Assembly: GCA_041917255.1 (NCBI GenBank)
Contig: JAYRYA010000021.1
Location: 1 to 64,000 of the forward strand
Direction of reading: 5' to 3'
Length of the DNA: 64,000 nt
DNA from: Zoogloea sp041917255
GTDB lineage: Bacteria; Pseudomonadota; Gammaproteobacteria; Burkholderiales; Rhodocyclaceae
The translations under genes and the position numbers were made by a program. The notes under the pieces are model-generated. The model was not told the origin of the DNA and ran no database searches. It worked only from the letters and a program-made list of their open reading frames with translations. The first letter of the stretch is position 1. Each line of letters begins with the position of its first letter. Positions 31,619-39,907 of this stretch are shown here, in pieces.

Positions 31619-31626
31619 GCATCGCC

Positions 31627-32634
31627 ATGGAACCCGTACAGATCGGTTTCTGGGTCATTGCCGGCCTGGTTGTCGTTGCGCTCGTCTTTGACTTCATGAA
31701 CGGCTTCCACGACGCGGCGAATGCCATCGCCACCGTCGTGTCCACCGGCGTCCTCAAGCCCCATCAGGCTGTCGCCTGGGCCGCCTTCTTCAACTTCATT
31801 GCCCTCTTCATCTTCCAGCTGAAGGTCGCAAGCACGGTCGGCAAGGGCATCATCGACCCCACGGTCGTCGACCACTATCTTGTCTTCGGCGCCCTTCTGG
31901 GCGCCATCGCCTGGAACATTGTCACCTGGTATTACGGCATTCCGTCCAGTTCATCCCATGCACTCATCGGCGGCATTGTCGGCGCAGCCATTGCCAAGGC
32001 AGGTACCGATCCACTGATCGGCGCCGGCATCGGCAAGACGGTCGCCTTCATCATCATCTCCCCGCTGTTCGGCTACATTCTCGGTTCGCTGATCCTCGTC
32101 ATCGTCGCGTGGATTTGTCGCGACAAAACCCAGCGGCGCGTCGACAAATGGTTCAGGCGGCTCCAGCTCGTCTCGGCCGCACTGTACAGTCTCGGGCACG
32201 GCGGCAACGACGCCCAGAAGACGGTCGGCATCATCTGGATGCTGCTGCTCGCAGCGGGGGTCACCGCCCAAGGTGACCCGGTTCCGTCTTGGGTCGTCGT
32301 TCTTTGCTACATGGCCATCGGCCTCGGCACGCTCTTCGGCGGCTGGCGAATCGTGAAGACGATGGGCCAGCGGATCACCAAGCTCAAGCCTGTGGGCGGC
32401 TTCTGTGCCGAAACCGGCGGCGCGATCACCTTATTCCTGGCCACCGCGCTGGGCATCCCGGTGTCCACCACCCACACCATCACTGGCGCAATCGTCGGGG
32501 TGGGCTCGGTGCGCCGGACTGCAGCGGTCCGCTGGGGCATCGCCGGAAGCATCGTCTGGGCGTGGATCCTCACCATCCCCTGCTCGGCGCTGATCGCCGC
32601 TGCCGGCTACTGGATCGGTCGCAGCCTGTTCTGA
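31627..32634 (+). CDS. pit: Inorganic phosphate transporter, PiT family
   Basis: Low-affinity phosphate (metal-phosphate):H+ symporter in the inner membrane. 335 residues, about 10 transmembrane helices, with the duplicated signature FDFMNGFHDAANAIAT (about 20-35) and YSLGHGGNDAQKTVG (about 192-206). The shorter length relative to E. coli PitA (499) is typical of the PiT proteins paired with DUF47. In operon with the DUF47 gene. Confidence 0.93.
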   Translation: MEPVQIGFWVIAGLVVVALVFDFMNGFHDAANAIATVVSTGVLKPHQAVAWAAFFNFIALFIFQLKVASTVGKGIIDPTVVDHYLVFGALLGAIAWNIVTWYYGIPSSSSHALIGGIVGAAIAKAGTDPLIGAGIGKTVAFIIISPLFGYILGSLILVIVAWICRDKTQRRVDKWFRRLQLVSAALYSLGHGGNDAQKTVGIIWMLLLAAGVTAQGDPVPSWVVVLCYMAIGLGTLFGGWRIVKTMGQRITKLKPVGGFCAETGGAITLFLATALGIPVSTTHTITGAIVGVGSVRRTAAVRWGIAGSIVWAWILTIPCSALIAAAGYWIGRSLF

Positions 32635-32712
32635 CCTGACACCCGGCTTGACGCAGCGGATCGGAAACTCGATCCTCTCGCATCAAGCTGGTTTTTCATC
32701 GAACAACGCATC

Positions 32713-32952
32713 ATGGCCACGCCCACCCTCAAACAACAGAAAACCTTTGCCCTCGTCCGAATCATCGGCGGCATCGCCGCTGCAGCGGTGCTGGGCTATT
32801 CCTTTGTCGCCAACGTACTCGCTGGCCAGCCGATGGAAGGTGCCGTGCTGCTCACCGGCGTCATGGCCCTCCTCGGCCTGGGCTACTCGGCCTTCTACAC
32901 CCGCAGCCTGAGCCGCATCGCCGAGGCAGAAAAAGCTGCCGGCGGATCTTGA
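32713..32952 (+). CDS. Small membrane protein, unknown
   Basis: A 79-residue protein with two predicted transmembrane helices (about residues 17-38 and 43-60) and a polar C-terminus ending SLSRIAEAEKAAGGS. No recognised family. ATG 32713 lies 78 bp after pit. Its stop overlaps the TTG start of the DUF1615 lipoprotein (TTGA), so the two are translationally coupled. Function unknown. Confidence 0.68.
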   Translation: MATPTLKQQKTFALVRIIGGIAAAAVLGYSFVANVLAGQPMEGAVLLTGVMALLGLGYSAFYTRSLSRIAEAEKAAGGS

Positions 32953-34238
32953 TCCGCCGCATTACCGGCAACGGGGCCATCGCCCTTGCCATCGGCACAT
33001 TCCTGCTGAGTGGCTGTGCGAGCACCGGGCCGGTGGAATCCCGGCCGTCCCCGAAGCTCCCTCCGACCAGCGGCAGCACACCCCCTCCGCCACCGACCGC
33101 ACCCGGACCCCAGACTGAAGCGCCAAGGCCAAGCCCCTCACTGCCGGCCCCGGCGTCACCCCCCATCATCCAGCCCCTGCCGCGCCCGAGCGCGCCAGTG
33201 GTGCTCGGCGAACGGGAAGGCCGTGCGCTCGTTGCCGGCTTCCTCCCGCCCTACGTCAAGGACCGGGACGGCTGGGCTACCGACATCCACACAGCGTTCA
33301 GCAGCCTGCGCCTGCCCCTCACCCCCGACAACATCTGCGCCGCCGTCGCCGTCATCGAACAGGAATCCACCTTCCAGGCCGACCCGATAGTGCCCGGCCT
33401 GTCGCAGATCGTCTGGAAGGAAATCGACACCCGGCGCGAGAAGATCCACCTGCCGCGCCTGCTGGTGGACGCCGCCTTCCTCAAGACCAGTCCCGATGGC
33501 CGCAGCTACAAGGCCCGCATCGACAGCCTGCGTACCGAAAAGCAGATGAACGCGCTGTTTGAGGACATGATTTCCGAACTGCCGAATGGCAGGTCGCTGC
33601 TGGGCGGCTACAATCCGGTGCGTACCGGCGGGCCGATGCAGGTCAGCGTCGCCTTCGCCGAAGAGCAGGTACGCGAGAAGCCCTACCCCTATCCGCGCCG
33701 CGATTCCGTCCGCAACGAAGTCTTCACCCGACGCGGCGGCCTGTATTTCGGCATCGCAATCCTGCTCGACTACCCCGCACCGTACAGCAAGATCCTCTAC
33801 CGCTTCGCCGACTTCAACGCCGGCCGCTACAGCAGCCGCAATGCGGCCTTCCAGTCGGCCCTTGCCCGCCTGTCCGGCCAGCCCCTGGCCCTCGACGGCG
33901 ACCTGCTGCGCTACCGGGACGGCGCTCCCTCAGCCGAACCCAGCGCCACGCTGTCGGCCCTAGGCACGCTCGGCGGACGCCTGGGCCTCTCGAAGGAAGC
34001 CATGATCCGCGATCTTCGCTTCGAGAAGACGCCCGCCTTCGCACAGACCGCGCTTTACGCCAGGGTTTTTGCCCTGGCCGACACCGCGGCCGGGTCGCCC
34101 GTCCCCCGTGAGGCCATGCCGCAGATCGACCTCAAGAGCCCGAAGATCCAGCGCAAGCTCACCACGGGCTGGTTTGCAGAGCGCGTAAACGGGCGCCACC
34201 GGACCTGCCTCGGACGCGATCGCTCAGCCCTGCCCTGA
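32949..34238 (+). CDS. DUF1615 lipoprotein
   Basis: A 429-residue lipoprotein with lipobox LLSGC (Cys23), then a Pro-rich linker (about residues 35-80) and a globular domain matching DUF1615: VIEQESTFQADPIVPGLSQI; GGYNPVRTGGPMQVSVAFAE; NAGRYSSRNAAFQSALARL. The EQESTF element is reminiscent of lytic transglycosylases, but catalytic activity is not established. Start is TTG at 32949, overlapping the preceding stop; it places the signal peptide in frame and no better start exists. Confidence 0.83.
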   Translation: MIRRITGNGAIALAIGTFLLSGCASTGPVESRPSPKLPPTSGSTPPPPPTAPGPQTEAPRPSPSLPAPASPPIIQPLPRPSAPVVLGEREGRALVAGFLPPYVKDRDGWATDIHTAFSSLRLPLTPDNICAAVAVIEQESTFQADPIVPGLSQIVWKEIDTRREKIHLPRLLVDAAFLKTSPDGRSYKARIDSLRTEKQMNALFEDMISELPNGRSLLGGYNPVRTGGPMQVSVAFAEEQVREKPYPYPRRDSVRNEVFTRRGGLYFGIAILLDYPAPYSKILYRFADFNAGRYSSRNAAFQSALARLSGQPLALDGDLLRYRDGAPSAEPSATLSALGTLGGRLGLSKEAMIRDLRFEKTPAFAQTALYARVFALADTAAGSPVPREAMPQIDLKSPKIQRKLTTGWFAERVNGRHRTCLGRDRSALP

Positions 34239-34307
34239 GCCGCAGCACCCCGGACTCCTTGATCCAGGCCAGATTCAGGGCCACTCCCACGCTATACAAT
34301 CGAGTAC

Positions 34308-34332
34308 AAACCGCGGCTTGAAGCCGTGGTTT
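34308..34332 (+). other. Hairpin in the leader of the CoA-transferase gene
   Basis: Stem AAACCGCGGC/GCCGTGGTTT (one wobble) with a 5-nt loop, 39 bp upstream of the start and shortly after a TATACA hexamer (34292-34297). It lacks a T-tract, so a leader structure is as likely as a terminator of the preceding gene. Confidence 0.35.
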
Positions 34333-34370
34333 AATGCTGCGCTATAACGATGACCATGGGAGATAAACAG

Positions 34371-35666
34371 ATGACCGTCCAGGCGCAATACGCCGCCAAG
34401 CGCGTAACTCCGGCTGAAGCCATCCGCAATGTTCACAACGGCGACACCATTGTCGTTCCGACTGGCGTTGCAGAACCCCCCGCGCTCCTCACCGCGCTTT
34501 CCGAGCACCGCCGCGATTTCCGCGACGTGAAGGTGTCGCAGATCCTCGCCGTCCGCAAGTTCGGCTACCTCGATCCGGCCACCGCCGAGAACGTTCGCCA
34601 CGTGGCGTATTTCTTCAGCGGCGCGACCCGCCCCGGTTTCAAGGAAGGCGTGGGTGATTTCTACCCGAGCTACTTCTCCGAGATGCCGCAACTCATCGAT
34701 CGTGGCCTGATGCCTGCCGAGGTGGTGTTCACCCAGGCGTCCCCGATGGACGAGCACGGCTATTTCTCCCTGGGCCTCGCCCCTGACTACACGATGGCCG
34801 CCCTGCGCAAGGCTCGCGCCATCATCCTCGAAGTCAATCCTAACGTCCCGTTTGCCTTCGGCAACTGCCACATCCACATCTCCCAGGTCACCGCCCTGGT
34901 CGAGAACGATGAGCCGGTGCTCGAAGTCGGCCTGCCCACCATCGGCCCCGTTCAGGAAGCCATCGGCAAGTACGTCGCCGACATGATCGAGGATGGCTCG
35001 ACCCTGCAGATCGGCTACGGCGGCATTCCGGATGCCGTGGTGATGCAGCTCACCCACAAGCATGATCTGGGCATCCACACCGAGATGGTCGGCGACGGCA
35101 TCCTCACGCTGCTCGAAGCCGGCGCGGTCACCAACCGCCGCAAGAACTTCATGCCGGGCAAGATGGTCGCGACCTTCGCCCTCGGCTCCAAGAAGCTCTA
35201 CAAGTTCATCGACCGCAACCCGATGGTCGAGATGCACCCGGTGGACTTCACCAACGATCCGTACATCGCCGGTCAGAACGACAACCTGATGTGCATCAAC
35301 GCCACCCTGGAGATCGACTTCCTCGGCCAGTGCGGTTCCGAGAGCCTGGGCCCGCTGCCCTACTCCGGCACTGGTGGCCAATCGGATTTCGTGCGTGCGG
35401 CCAACCGCTCCAAGGGCGGCAAGGCCTTCATCGTGCTGCCCTCCACGGCCAAGGACGGCGCGATTTCGCGCATCGTCCCGACGCTCACGCCAGGCACCCA
35501 TGTGTCGACCAGCAAGAACGACATCAACTACGTGGTGACCGAGTACGGCGTGGCCCAGTTGCGTGGCAAGACCGCCAAGCAGCGCACCAAGGAACTCATC
35601 GGCATCGCCCACCCGGATTTCCGGGCGCAGCTGACCGAGACCGCCAAGAAGATGCACCTGCTGTAA
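34371..35666 (+). CDS. Acetyl-CoA hydrolase/transferase family protein
   Basis: A 431-residue class I CoA-transferase-fold enzyme (acetyl-CoA hydrolase, succinyl-CoA:acetate or 4-hydroxybutyrate CoA-transferase group). Glu238 in GIHTEMVGDGI is the residue that forms the covalent CoA thioester. GYGGIPDAV and the C-terminal YVVTEYGVAQLRGKTAKQR are family hallmarks. The substrate cannot be fixed from sequence. ATG 34371 is chosen because GGGAG at 34357 stands 9 nt before it; ATGs at 34350 and 34356 lack spacing. Confidence 0.88.
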   Translation: MTVQAQYAAKRVTPAEAIRNVHNGDTIVVPTGVAEPPALLTALSEHRRDFRDVKVSQILAVRKFGYLDPATAENVRHVAYFFSGATRPGFKEGVGDFYPSYFSEMPQLIDRGLMPAEVVFTQASPMDEHGYFSLGLAPDYTMAALRKARAIILEVNPNVPFAFGNCHIHISQVTALVENDEPVLEVGLPTIGPVQEAIGKYVADMIEDGSTLQIGYGGIPDAVVMQLTHKHDLGIHTEMVGDGILTLLEAGAVTNRRKNFMPGKMVATFALGSKKLYKFIDRNPMVEMHPVDFTNDPYIAGQNDNLMCINATLEIDFLGQCGSESLGPLPYSGTGGQSDFVRAANRSKGGKAFIVLPSTAKDGAISRIVPTLTPGTHVSTSKNDINYVVTEYGVAQLRGKTAKQRTKELIGIAHPDFRAQLTETAKKMHLL

Positions 35667-35707
35667 GCCACGGCCGGCAGCCTTGTGCTGCCGTCTGTAC
35701 GCCTGAA

Positions 35708-35737
35708 CAAGAAGCCCCGGTCATCCGGGGCTTCTTG
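35708..35737. terminator. Stem-loop between convergent genes
   Basis: Perfect 13-bp stem CAAGAAGCCCCGG/CCGGGGCTTCTTG with a 4-nt loop, between the CoA-transferase and rlmJ stops. No long T-tract on either side, so termination may be partial. Confidence 0.6.
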
Positions 35738-35770
35738 CATTCCATGGGCCACCCAGGAAAGCTGGCGCGC

Positions 35771-36616
35771 TCAGGGAATCTCGGATTCCAGCTGGTAGCC
35801 GGCACCGTCATCGATGCCCAGCACCTTCACCAGATAAGGCATCACCTTCTTCAAGACCGGCGGCAAGGTCCACGGCGGGTTGACGATGAAGAGCCCGCTG
35901 CCATGCATCCCGAAACCGTCTTCCGAAGGCTTCTGCACATCCAGGCTCACGTGCAACCAGCTGGTGATGGGCAGGCGCTTGAGCTTCTCGGGCAGCTCCC
36001 GCGAGGCCATGCTATGGAGCTTGGGATACCAGATGATGTAGGTGCCCGTGGGAAAACGGCGCAGACTTTCCTTCATCATCGTCAGCACGGTGCGGTAGTC
36101 GGTCTTCACCTCGTAGGGCGGATCGATCAGCACCAGCCCGCGGCGCGATGGCGGTGGCAGGAAGGCGTTGATGCCGGTGAAACCGTCCTGCTCCAGCACC
36201 ATCGTCTGGTTGCCCGAGTTCTCGAAGGTCTTGGCGAGCAGACGGCTGTCGGCGGGATGCAGTTCGAACAGGCGCATCTTGTCGTCCGGACGCAGCAGCG
36301 ACGCCGCGCAGCACGGCGAGCCCGGATACAGACGCAGCTTGCCACCGGGGTTGAGATCACGCACCACGCGCAGGTATTCCTTCAGCTCGGAAGGCACATC
36401 CTTGCGGCCGAGCAGACGACCCACACCCTCTTCATATTCGGCGTTCTTGCGGGCGAAGGCCTCATCCAGCGCGTAACAGCCGGCACCCGCGTGGGTATCG
36501 ATGTAGAAGTAAGGCTTGTCCTTCTGGTTGAAGTATTCCAGCACCTGGACGAGGACGAAGTGCTTGAGCACGTCGGCGTGATTGCCGGCGTGGAAGGCGT
36601 GGCGGTAACTCAGCAT
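35771..36616 (-). CDS. rlmJ: 23S rRNA (adenine2030-N6)-methyltransferase
   Basis: SAM-dependent methyltransferase modifying A2030 of 23S rRNA. The 281-residue protein begins MLSYRHAFHAGNHADVLKH, the highly conserved RlmJ N-terminus, followed by YIDTHAGAGCY (SAM motif I) and the catalytic LIDPPYEVKTDY motif. ATG 36616 is set by that N-terminus. Monocistronic. Confidence 0.94.
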   Translation of the reverse strand: MLSYRHAFHAGNHADVLKHFVLVQVLEYFNQKDKPYFYIDTHAGAGCYALDEAFARKNAEYEEGVGRLLGRKDVPSELKEYLRVVRDLNPGGKLRLYPGSPCCAASLLRPDDKMRLFELHPADSRLLAKTFENSGNQTMVLEQDGFTGINAFLPPPSRRGLVLIDPPYEVKTDYRTVLTMMKESLRRFPTGTYIIWYPKLHSMASRELPEKLKRLPITSWLHVSLDVQKPSEDGFGMHGSGLFIVNPPWTLPPVLKKVMPYLVKVLGIDDGAGYQLESEIP

Positions 36617-36706
36617 GGCGTTTGCACCCAGGCAAGTGGGCGGCAAGGGTCGATAGATCAGGGGCGCGATGCTAACACCTCGGCCGGTGGCACGCCTCCC
36701 TTGCGT

Positions 36707-37066
36707 TCAATCGGGCGCGTCGTACTTCCGACGCGACCCCCTGAAACGCTCGACCGGATACTTGGCTTCGTTCTTGACGAGCTTGGCCCTGGCGGCCCCA
36801 TCCAGATCGAAACCGGCCCGATCGGCAATGAGCAGCAGGTAGAGCAGCACGTCGGCACATTCGTCCTCCAGCGCCTCCCGGGCATGGAGATCGGTCGGAA
36901 TGGCTGCGATCTCGTCGTCGGTCTTCCACTGGGTGAGCTCCAGCAGTTCGCTGGCCTCCAGATTGAGCGACACGATCAGATTGCGCAGCGAATGGAACTG
37001 GGACCAGTCCCGCGCATCGCGGAAGGCCGTCACCAGCCTTGTCAGGCTGCCAAGATCACCTGCCAT
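36707..37066 (-). CDS. MazG-like nucleotide pyrophosphohydrolase
   Basis: A 119-residue all-alpha NTP pyrophosphatase. NLEASELLELTQW (ExxE) and DECADVLLYLLLIADRAGFD (ExxD) are the Mg-binding motifs of the MazG/RS21-C6 (dCTPase) group, which clears non-canonical or excess dNTPs. Start ATG 37066 is preceded by a GGGGTGGGG stretch and is favoured over the ATG at 37090. Upstream of rlmJ on the same strand with a 90-bp gap. Confidence 0.85.
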   Translation of the reverse strand: MAGDLGSLTRLVTAFRDARDWSQFHSLRNLIVSLNLEASELLELTQWKTDDEIAAIPTDLHAREALEDECADVLLYLLLIADRAGFDLDGAARAKLVKNEAKYPVERFRGSRRKYDAPD

Positions 37067-37223
37067 CGCCCCACCCCGTTCCGAGACCATCTGAAGCGTT
37101 CACAAACATCCCGACTCCTTGTCACCGCCCACTGCATTGAGAGACGCGCTCGCGGGCGTCGGCGACCGCCGCTAAGCCCTTATTTCGCTTACCGAAAGTG
37201 TGGCAAAAAGGGGGCCAATCCCC

Positions 37224-37251
37224 TTGCACTCAAGCGTCACCCTGTTATTAT
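37224..37251 (+). promoter_or_regulatory. Sigma-70-like promoter before the carbonic anhydrase gene
   Basis: TTGCAC (37224-37229), 16-bp spacer, TATTAT (37246-37251), giving a leader of about 55 nt to the start at 37315. Confidence 0.4.
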
Positions 37252-37314
37252 GGCGCGCTGTTCACTTGGCCATTCGGCGGCACGGGTGAAATTCAACCAA
37301 AACAGGAAAATAAC

Positions 37315-37836
37315 ATGCCGATTTACCGCCTCGGAGAGCATGCCCCCCAACTTCAGGAGGGCGTCTGGGTTGCCGACACTGCAACCCTCATCGGCGACGT
37401 GCATCTCGGTCGCAACGCCAATGTGTGGTTCGGGGCGATCCTGCGGGGCGACAACGACCCGATCACCATCGGCGAGAACACCAACATCCAGGACGGCTCG
37501 GTGCTCCACACCGATGATGGCGTTCCCCTCACCATCGGCGCCAACGTTACCATCGGTCACAAGGTGATGCTGCACGGCTGTGCGGTGGGCGATGGCTCCC
37601 TGATCGGCATCAACGCAGTGGTGCTCAACCGCGCGGTGATCGGCAAGCACTGCCTGATCGGCGCCAACTCGCTGATCCCCGAAGGCAAGGTGATTCCTGA
37701 CCGCTCTCTGGTGTGCGGCTCCCCGGGCCGCATCATCCGCGAACTCACCGACCACGAGATCGCCAAGCTCCAGGCCAGCGCCGACGGCTATGTGAAGAAC
37801 GCCCAGCGCTACCGGGAACAACTCTCCGAGCTGTAA
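37315..37836 (+). CDS. Gamma-class carbonic anhydrase-like protein, YrdA family
   Basis: A 173-residue left-handed beta-helix protein of hexapeptide repeats (LIGDVHLGRNANVWFGAILR and following turns). Histidines in NIQDGSVLHTD, TIGHKVMLHGC occupy the zinc-ligand positions of gamma-carbonic anhydrases. YrdA/PaaY-like proteins form trimers; activity varies and some are thioesterases. ATG 37315 follows ACAGGAAAATAAC. Convergent with the EEP nuclease gene. Confidence 0.9.
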   Translation: MPIYRLGEHAPQLQEGVWVADTATLIGDVHLGRNANVWFGAILRGDNDPITIGENTNIQDGSVLHTDDGVPLTIGANVTIGHKVMLHGCAVGDGSLIGINAVVLNRAVIGKHCLIGANSLIPEGKVIPDRSLVCGSPGRIIRELTDHEIAKLQASADGYVKNAQRYREQLSEL

Positions 37837-37844
37837 ACGCACAA

Positions 37845-37879
37845 CGGCCCTGCCGTGGCGTGCATCGCCTGCAGGGCCG
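37845..37879. terminator. GC-rich stem-loop between convergent genes
   Basis: Perfect 9-bp stem CGGCCCTGC/GCAGGGCCG enclosing a further potential pairing. No T-tract, so intrinsic termination is uncertain. Confidence 0.35.
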
Positions 37880-37930
37880 CAGTTGCCGGCCGCAATGGGC
37901 CGGACATGCGTCGCGTGAAGCTCGGAAGGC

Positions 37931-38788
37931 TCAGTTCAGGGTCAGCTGGATCGGCTGGTGATCCGACGCCCCTGTGGCCTGATCCACCGCCACCGCCTCG
38001 ACCTGATCGACCAGATCGGCACTCACGAAGAAGTAATCGCAGCAGTAGCGTCTGTCCGGCCATTCGGCACCATTGAGGCCGACCGTATTCAGGTGCGGGA
38101 TGTCGCCGTAGCAAGCCCGCCAGGCGTCTTCCCAGCCGGAGACATCCGCGCTGATCGGCGCGGTCATCCGGTAATACTCCGGACTTCCCGGCTCGCAGTT
38201 GAAATCCCCACAGATGATGGCCGACATCGGTCGCGGCCACACCGCAAAAGGCGAATCCTGCCGGCCTTCGCCAAGTGCCGGCGCCGCGCTTGCAGCCAGC
38301 CGAACCGCGTCGCACTGCAACGCATGGAGCGCAGCGATCTGGGTCATGCGCTGGACGCGGGAGTAATACTCCAGATGGGTGTTGAGCACCCGCACCGGGC
38401 CACGCGCGCCGTCAACCACCACCTCCAGGCACGCCCGCGGCATGCTTGGCACGCCCTCTTCAGGCGGACGCGGCAGGCTGTGGCGGAACACCTGCCCCAC
38501 CGGCAACCTGCTGAGGGTGAGGTTGCCGAACTGGCTGCGCCCCCCAGCCCCATCGGGCAGATCCACTGCCGGCGCAAAGTGCGCGCTATAGCCGGGAAAA
38601 GCCTCGGCGAGGCGGGCCACGCCATTCTCGGCCGTGCCCCCCTGCAACCCGGCAAAACCCACCGCCACTTCCTGCAGGCAGATCACATCGAAATCACCCA
38701 GCATCCGGATGGCCGAAATCGTGCGAGGCAGATTCACCTCACCGTCCGCACCGCGTCCCCACTGAATGTTCCAGCTCAGTAACTTCAT
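37931..38788 (-). CDS. Endonuclease/exonuclease/phosphatase family protein
   Basis: A 285-residue EEP-fold hydrolase. MKLLSWNIQWGRG, CLQEVAV (metal Glu), NTHLEYYS, CGDFNCEPGS and the C-terminal ASDHQPI are the classic active-site motifs of Mg-dependent phosphodiesterases. Substrate could be DNA, inositol phosphate or sphingomyelin-like; no signal peptide is seen. ATG 38788 starts the conserved core; an upstream in-frame start is rejected. Confidence 0.87.
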   Translation of the reverse strand: MKLLSWNIQWGRGADGEVNLPRTISAIRMLGDFDVICLQEVAVGFAGLQGGTAENGVARLAEAFPGYSAHFAPAVDLPDGAGGRSQFGNLTLSRLPVGQVFRHSLPRPPEEGVPSMPRACLEVVVDGARGPVRVLNTHLEYYSRVQRMTQIAALHALQCDAVRLAASAAPALGEGRQDSPFAVWPRPMSAIICGDFNCEPGSPEYYRMTAPISADVSGWEDAWRACYGDIPHLNTVGLNGAEWPDRRYCCDYFFVSADLVDQVEAVAVDQATGASDHQPIQLTLN

Positions 38789-39051
38789 CAGAAAAACCTT
38801 ATTCTTTGCTCGACGAACCGGGGCAACGGCAACTCCGCCTACCACCGAAGAACAGCATAGCAAGCCAACGCCGACCGTTTGCCCTCATCCAAGCGTCGAT
38901 GTGCGCAATTGCCGGTCGCCACGCGCCGACGGGACACTCGCCGTGGATTATCTCCCCCAATCTGGGGCGCGACCAAGGCATCGGTCCTAAAGCAGCCTGC
39001 CGTGCCGCCGTAAATCACTTCGTCTCCCGTCCTCAAGAGCCGCCTACGATC

Positions 39052-39900
39052 ATGTCTACGCCCCAGGAACTCGTCGCCTGCGTCGAGAAACTCGCCAGCC
39101 TCCCAGCCGCCTACCACCGGATCCGCGAACTGTTGGACGACCCCGACAGTTCGGTCCATCAGGTTGCCGACGCGGTGGCGAGCGACCCCGGCATCACTGC
39201 CCGGGTGCTCCGGGTTGTGAACAGCGTGTTGTACGGATTTCCGGGTCAGGTCGAAACGGTCTCCCGGGCGGTCAATCTGATGGGGATGCAGCAGATACAC
39301 GATCTGGTCCTGAGCACCGCGATCATCGGTGCCTTCTCCGGCATCCGACCGGCACGAATGCACATGACCCGCTACTGGCAGGACTGCGTCTTCCGCGGGC
39401 TGGCGGCCCGTGCCTGTGCCAAGCAGCTTGGTACGGGCGATCCGGAGCGGATGTTTGTCGAAGGGCTGCTCGCCGACATCGGTCATCTCGTGATGTATCA
39501 GGCCAACCCCGAAGCGGCCTCGGCAGCCTTCGAGACGGCTCGCACGCGCCAGGTTCCGCTCCATGAGGCCGAGCTCAAACACCTCGGCTGCACCCACGCC
39601 GAAGTCGGCGCAGCACTGGCGTCGGCGTGGCATCTCCCCAACGGCTTTGCGACCGCCATCGGCGCCCAGCTGATGCCGGCCCTGGGCGGTCATCACGTAA
39701 CCGAGGCGGCCCTCATCCATCTGGCCAACCAGATCGTGGCCACCGAAGGGCAGGAGAACCCCGACGAAGCCGCCCTTGCCGGGATGGACCCGATGACCAT
39801 TGCCACCCTGGAGATGAGCGCCGAGCGGATCGCTTCGATCCGCACCGCCGTTCAAGCCGAAATGCCGGCCGTGATTGCCCTGTTCTTCCCCCAGGCCTGA
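39052..39900 (+). CDS. HDOD domain signalling protein
   Basis: A 282-residue protein with an HDOD domain (about residues 10-205): LPAAYHRIRELLDDPDSSVH, ASDPGITARVLRVVNSVLYG, ISRAVNLMG-like SRAVNLMGMQQIHDLVLSTA, and the degenerate HD region FVEGLLADIGHLVMYQ. HDOD proteins lack catalytic HD chemistry and act in signalling, motility and stress. It stands alone here, convergent with the exopolysaccharide operon with 7 bp between stop codons, so a link to polysaccharide control is possible but unproven. Confidence 0.88.
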   Translation: MSTPQELVACVEKLASLPAAYHRIRELLDDPDSSVHQVADAVASDPGITARVLRVVNSVLYGFPGQVETVSRAVNLMGMQQIHDLVLSTAIIGAFSGIRPARMHMTRYWQDCVFRGLAARACAKQLGTGDPERMFVEGLLADIGHLVMYQANPEAASAAFETARTRQVPLHEAELKHLGCTHAEVGAALASAWHLPNGFATAIGAQLMPALGGHHVTEAALIHLANQIVATEGQENPDEAALAGMDPMTIATLEMSAERIASIRTAVQAEMPAVIALFFPQA

Positions 39901-39907
39901 GCGCAGC

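Noticed and set aside
35291..37567. A 758-codon plus-strand open frame spanning several genes
   Set aside because: It crosses the CoA-transferase end, rlmJ, the mazG-like gene and the carbonic anhydrase start, all of which have clear family motifs in other frames.
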